Below the pieces are notes generated by a model. It was given only the letters and a program-made list of their open reading frames with translations. It was not told the origin of the DNA and searched no databases. Below are positions 61,826-64,000 of a stretch of 64,000 bases of DNA, piece after piece. The DNA is from Henriciella barbarensis. GTDB taxonomy: Bacteria; Pseudomonadota; Alphaproteobacteria; Caulobacterales; Hyphomonadaceae. The stretch is taken from positions 1,302,001 through 1,366,000 of the forward strand of contig NZ_QWGB01000005.1 in assembly GCF_003576345.1 (NCBI RefSeq). The letters are read 5' to 3'. Both the position numbers and the translations under genes were made by a program. Each line of letters opens with the position of its first letter. The stretch's first letter is position 1.

Positions 61826-63295
61826 TCAGCCGTTGCCTTCCGACTGGATGTCGAAGACGGCCTCACGGACCTGTTCGACCTGACGTACCATTTCCGGATC
61901 GGTCTGAAGCTGGCCCTTCACCTTGCGCCATGCGTGAATGACGGTGGTGTGGTCCTTCTTGCAGAAGGAGCGAGCGATCTGCGGCAGCGATTTGTCAGTC
62001 ATCTCGCGGCAGAGATACATGGCGACCTGGCGCGGCGCGCAGACATTGCGCGACTTGCTGGAGCTTTCGATCTCCGACTTGGAGAGGTTGTAGCTGCGCA
62101 TGGCGGCCCGCTTGATATTGTCGAGCGACGGGGCCTGGTATTCGCCCTGCTGGCGGCGAAGAACCGTGCACAGCATCTCGAAGGTCGGCGCGATCTCGCC
62201 ATAGCGGGTTTCAGACTGCAGGGAGTAGAGCACGCCGCAAAGGTCACGGCCCGGGCCGCGAACTGTGGCGACGATCTTCTCGCGCATTTCCTCGTCAATC
62301 TCGAAGTTTGGCTGACCTTGCTGGATGAGGTTCGCGTGAAGGCTGACGATCTGGCGGCGCATGTCCTGATCAGGAAGGCCAACCTCGACAGCGGCGGCGC
62401 CCATCAGTTCACCGCGCATGCGGGCAGAGAAGCCTTTGAGGTCGCCTGGTGCCTCATCAGCGGTCAGGATGACCCGGCCACCTTCGGCAGTCACGGCGCG
62501 CAGGGACGCAAAGAAGGCCTCATCGGTCTTCTTCTTGTTCGCAATCCACTGCAGGTCGTCGATCAGCAGAAGGTCATTATCGCGGACCTGTGACTTCAGG
62601 CGGCGCGTATCGCCATCACGCGCGCCATCAACGAAGGCGGTCATGAATTCTTCGGCCGACATATAGGTGACGCGGCGGCCATCGTCCTGACGGATGACGG
62701 CTTTCTCGATCGAGCGCAGGATGTGCGTCTTGCCGGTACCCTGGCGCCCATAGATGAGGGCGACGTCGGCGTGGACCTGCTTGTTCTCGACCGTGACTTC
62801 CGCAAGGCGGACAGCGGCGCGGTTGGTGTCACCGACGATCAGCGTTTCAAAGCTCATCGCGCTACCGTGACGCCCCGGGGTAGGTGAGGACGTGGCCGGC
62901 GTCTCGGTCTCTGCCTGGCCTGCGGCTTCAGTGTCGCCAGTCCATGGATAGGCGACGAGGTCGCGCGTGTCTGCCGGAATGTCTTTCCAGCAGGCGATCT
63001 TGAGCGCACGGCCGCGCGGGTCGGCCTTGCGCCAGGCGCGGCGCAGCATGGGGCGGTGCTGGCTATTGATGCGCTCATAGGCAAGCTGGTCGCGTGCCGC
63101 GATCAGGACCGTGCCATTGTCGTCAGCGACGAAGCGGAGATCGGAAATCCACTTGTCGAAATCATGCGGAGACGTTTCCTGTCGAGCGTCTTCGAGAACG
63201 GTGCGCCAGAGATCCATGCCCCTGTGATCATCGCCGCGCCGGGTGCCAGTGTTTTTCTCACTCTCGTGCCTGCCAGATTCTTCTTGCAGCCCCAT
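61826..63295 (-). CDS. dnaA: Chromosomal replication initiator DnaA
   Basis: DnaA binds oriC and opens it. Domain I is at the N-terminus ([27 protein letters not shown]), domain III has Walker [13 protein letters not shown] and Walker [12 protein letters not shown], and domain IV binds DnaA boxes through [38 protein letters not shown]. The usual GGRDHTTV is CKKDHTTV here. The start at 63295 has AGGGGAAGTTCCT as ribosome site and gives 489 residues; an internal ATG at 63217 ([10 protein letters not shown]) has a weaker site but fits domain I better. Both should be considered. Confidence 0.93.
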   Translation of the reverse strand: MGLQEESGRHESEKNTGTRRGDDHRGMDLWRTVLEDARQETSPHDFDKWISDLRFVADDNGTVLIAARDQLAYERINSQHRPMLRRAWRKADPRGRALKIACWKDIPADTRDLVAYPWTGDTEAAGQAETETPATSSPTPGRHGSAMSFETLIVGDTNRAAVRLAEVTVENKQVHADVALIYGRQGTGKTHILRSIEKAVIRQDDGRRVTYMSAEEFMTAFVDGARDGDTRRLKSQVRDNDLLLIDDLQWIANKKKTDEAFFASLRAVTAEGGRVILTADEAPGDLKGFSARMRGELMGAAAVEVGLPDQDMRRQIVSLHANLIQQGQPNFEIDEEMREKIVATVRGPGRDLCGVLYSLQSETRYGEIAPTFEMLCTVLRRQQGEYQAPSLDNIKRAAMRSYNLSKSEIESSSKSRNVCAPRQVAMYLCREMTDKSLPQIARSFCKKDHTTVIHAWRKVKGQLQTDPEMVRQVEQVREAVFDIQSEGNG

Positions 63296-63693
63296 AGGAA
63301 CTTCCCCTTTTTTCTGTGTTTTGTCCTATTCTCTACGCGTCGACTCAGATCATAGCTCGGGTGCTCGAGCCTGGTGGGGCCCGTCCAAAAAAAACTGCCG
63401 TACAGAGATCAAATTCCGTCGATGGCTGAAGTTAACCACAGGGCTTCCAAACCTGTCTACAAGCCTTTTTGGGAATCTTCGGCACTTCTGGAGTTGACTC
63501 ATTTCTGTCACCGAAAAAGCGGCAGTGAATCAAACACGTAAGCTTGTGTAAAAAAATATAGGTACGATTTGTGCCGTTTTCACAGCTTGATGTTCCGATT
63601 TTGTTCTGTCAACTTAATGGGCTTGGAAATGCTGTGAAAAACCCGTTTTTTGGCACCAAAAACCTTCAATTTTTTGCCAATGATTAAGCAACG
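63296..63693. promoter_or_regulatory. dnaA upstream region with DnaA-box-like sites
   Basis: About 400 bases, AT-rich near 63546-63570. TTAACCACA (63432-63440) is one base from the DnaA box TTATCCACA. GTTTTCACAGC (63576-63586) and GCTGTGAAAA (63631-63640) are inverted. This is the dnaA promoter and perhaps part of an origin, though in Caulobacter-type genomes oriC lies beside hemE, beyond rpsT. Confidence 0.5.
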
Positions 63694-63727
63694 AAAAAAG
63701 GCCTGCATGATCGCTCATGCAGGCCTT
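63694..63727 (-). terminator. Intrinsic terminator of rpsT
   Basis: AAGGCCTGCATGA pairs with TCATGCAGGCCTT around TCGC, and on the minus strand TTTTTT follows. It ends the rpsT transcript before dnaA's upstream region. Confidence 0.9.
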
Positions 63728-63762
63728 GCAAATTTTCAGAGACGGCCCCGAAGGGTGTCGTC

Positions 63763-64000
63763 TTAGCCCATCGCCTTGATGCGCGCGCTGAGACGCGAAA
63801 TCTTGCGGGAGGACGTATTCTTGTGCAGCACGCCTTTGCCGGCAGCGCGCATGATTTCCGGCTGGGCAACCTGGAGAGCGGTCTGCGCAGCGGACTTGTC
63901 GCCCGACGCAATTGCTTCCTCTACCTTGCGGATAAAGCGGCGCATGCGCGAACGGCGTGCGGTGTTGATTTCCGTGCGGCGCGCGATCTTGCGCACCATC
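63763..64000 (-). CDS. rpsT: 30S ribosomal protein S20 (bS20), 5' end outside
   Basis: Only the last 78 or so residues are seen, ending [33 protein letters not shown] and [13 protein letters not shown] match bS20. The family normally starts with about ten further residues (MANT...), so the ATG at 63999 is probably internal and the true start is right of the window. It binds 16S rRNA in the small subunit. Confidence 0.9.
   Translation of the reverse strand, partial: MVRKIARRTEINTARRSRMRRFIRKVEEAIASGDKSAAQTALQVAQPEIMRAAGKGVLHKNTSSRKISRLSARIKAMG

Noticed and set aside
61751-62593. 280-codon plus-strand frame over dnaA
   Set aside because: Antisense to dnaA; composition is that of a reversed frame.
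63296-63693. Definite oriC
   Set aside because: Only one near-consensus DnaA box and no cluster; in Caulobacter-type genomes the origin is beside hemE.

Overview
The window looks like the chromosome of an alphaproteobacterium, most likely of the Hyphomonadaceae/Caulobacterales type. I infer this from the rpsT-dnaA-dnaN-recF-gyrB block, the phaB/phaR pair, HWE-type histidine kinase, CC0125/CC1285-type lipoproteins, ccmABCDG, metXW and generally GC-rich coding. No species can be named from sequence alone.

Layout. 1-21.5 kb is ordinary core chromosome: the end of a JmjC/cupin-like protein, lpdA, small membrane proteins, dsbB, an ExoD-like protein, tRNA-Leu(CAA), tyrC-hisC, metX-metW, a P-II protein, gloB with a methyltransferase, leucine/short-chain acyl-CoA catabolism (HMG-CoA lyase, enoyl-CoA hydratase, CoA-transferase), hisI, a secreted metallo-beta-lactamase-fold lipoprotein, and kynureninase divergent from a kynurenine-formamidase-like lipoprotein.

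21,568-37,688 is a 16 kb genomic island inserted in the 3' half of tRNA-Arg(CCT). Both ends carry the same 53 bp, the left end has a tyrosine integrase, and the right end has a 58-residue AlpA/MerR-like excisionase candidate. In a circular form the two would sit about 0.3 kb apart, facing the same way. The cargo includes several unrecognised proteins, a zinc alcohol dehydrogenase, an EF-hand protein, paralogues of two core genes found in the first 7 kb (lipoprotein and JmjC-like protein), two TadG-like pilus/surface proteins behind a diguanylate cyclase, and a decayed AT-rich stretch near 34-35 kb. I see no relaxase or type IV secretion genes.

37.7-54.6 kb is core again: a thermonuclease-like lipoprotein, phaB and phaR (polyhydroxybutyrate), a DUF1223 protein, aconitase, the cytochrome c maturation operon ccmABCDG, a MarR-type regulator with a lysine tail, a NUDIX hydrolase, YciB/IspZ, a polysaccharide flippase, an EamA transporter, small secreted proteins, and a DUF559 nuclease-fold gene bracketed by REP-like palindromes. 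Next to it I find a 34-residue hydrophobic peptide gene that resembles type I toxins.

54.7-64 kb is the replication cluster, all on the minus strand: rpsT (cut by the window edge), dnaA, dnaN, recF, then a GAF-HWE histidine kinase and an enoyl-CoA hydratase wedged before gyrB.
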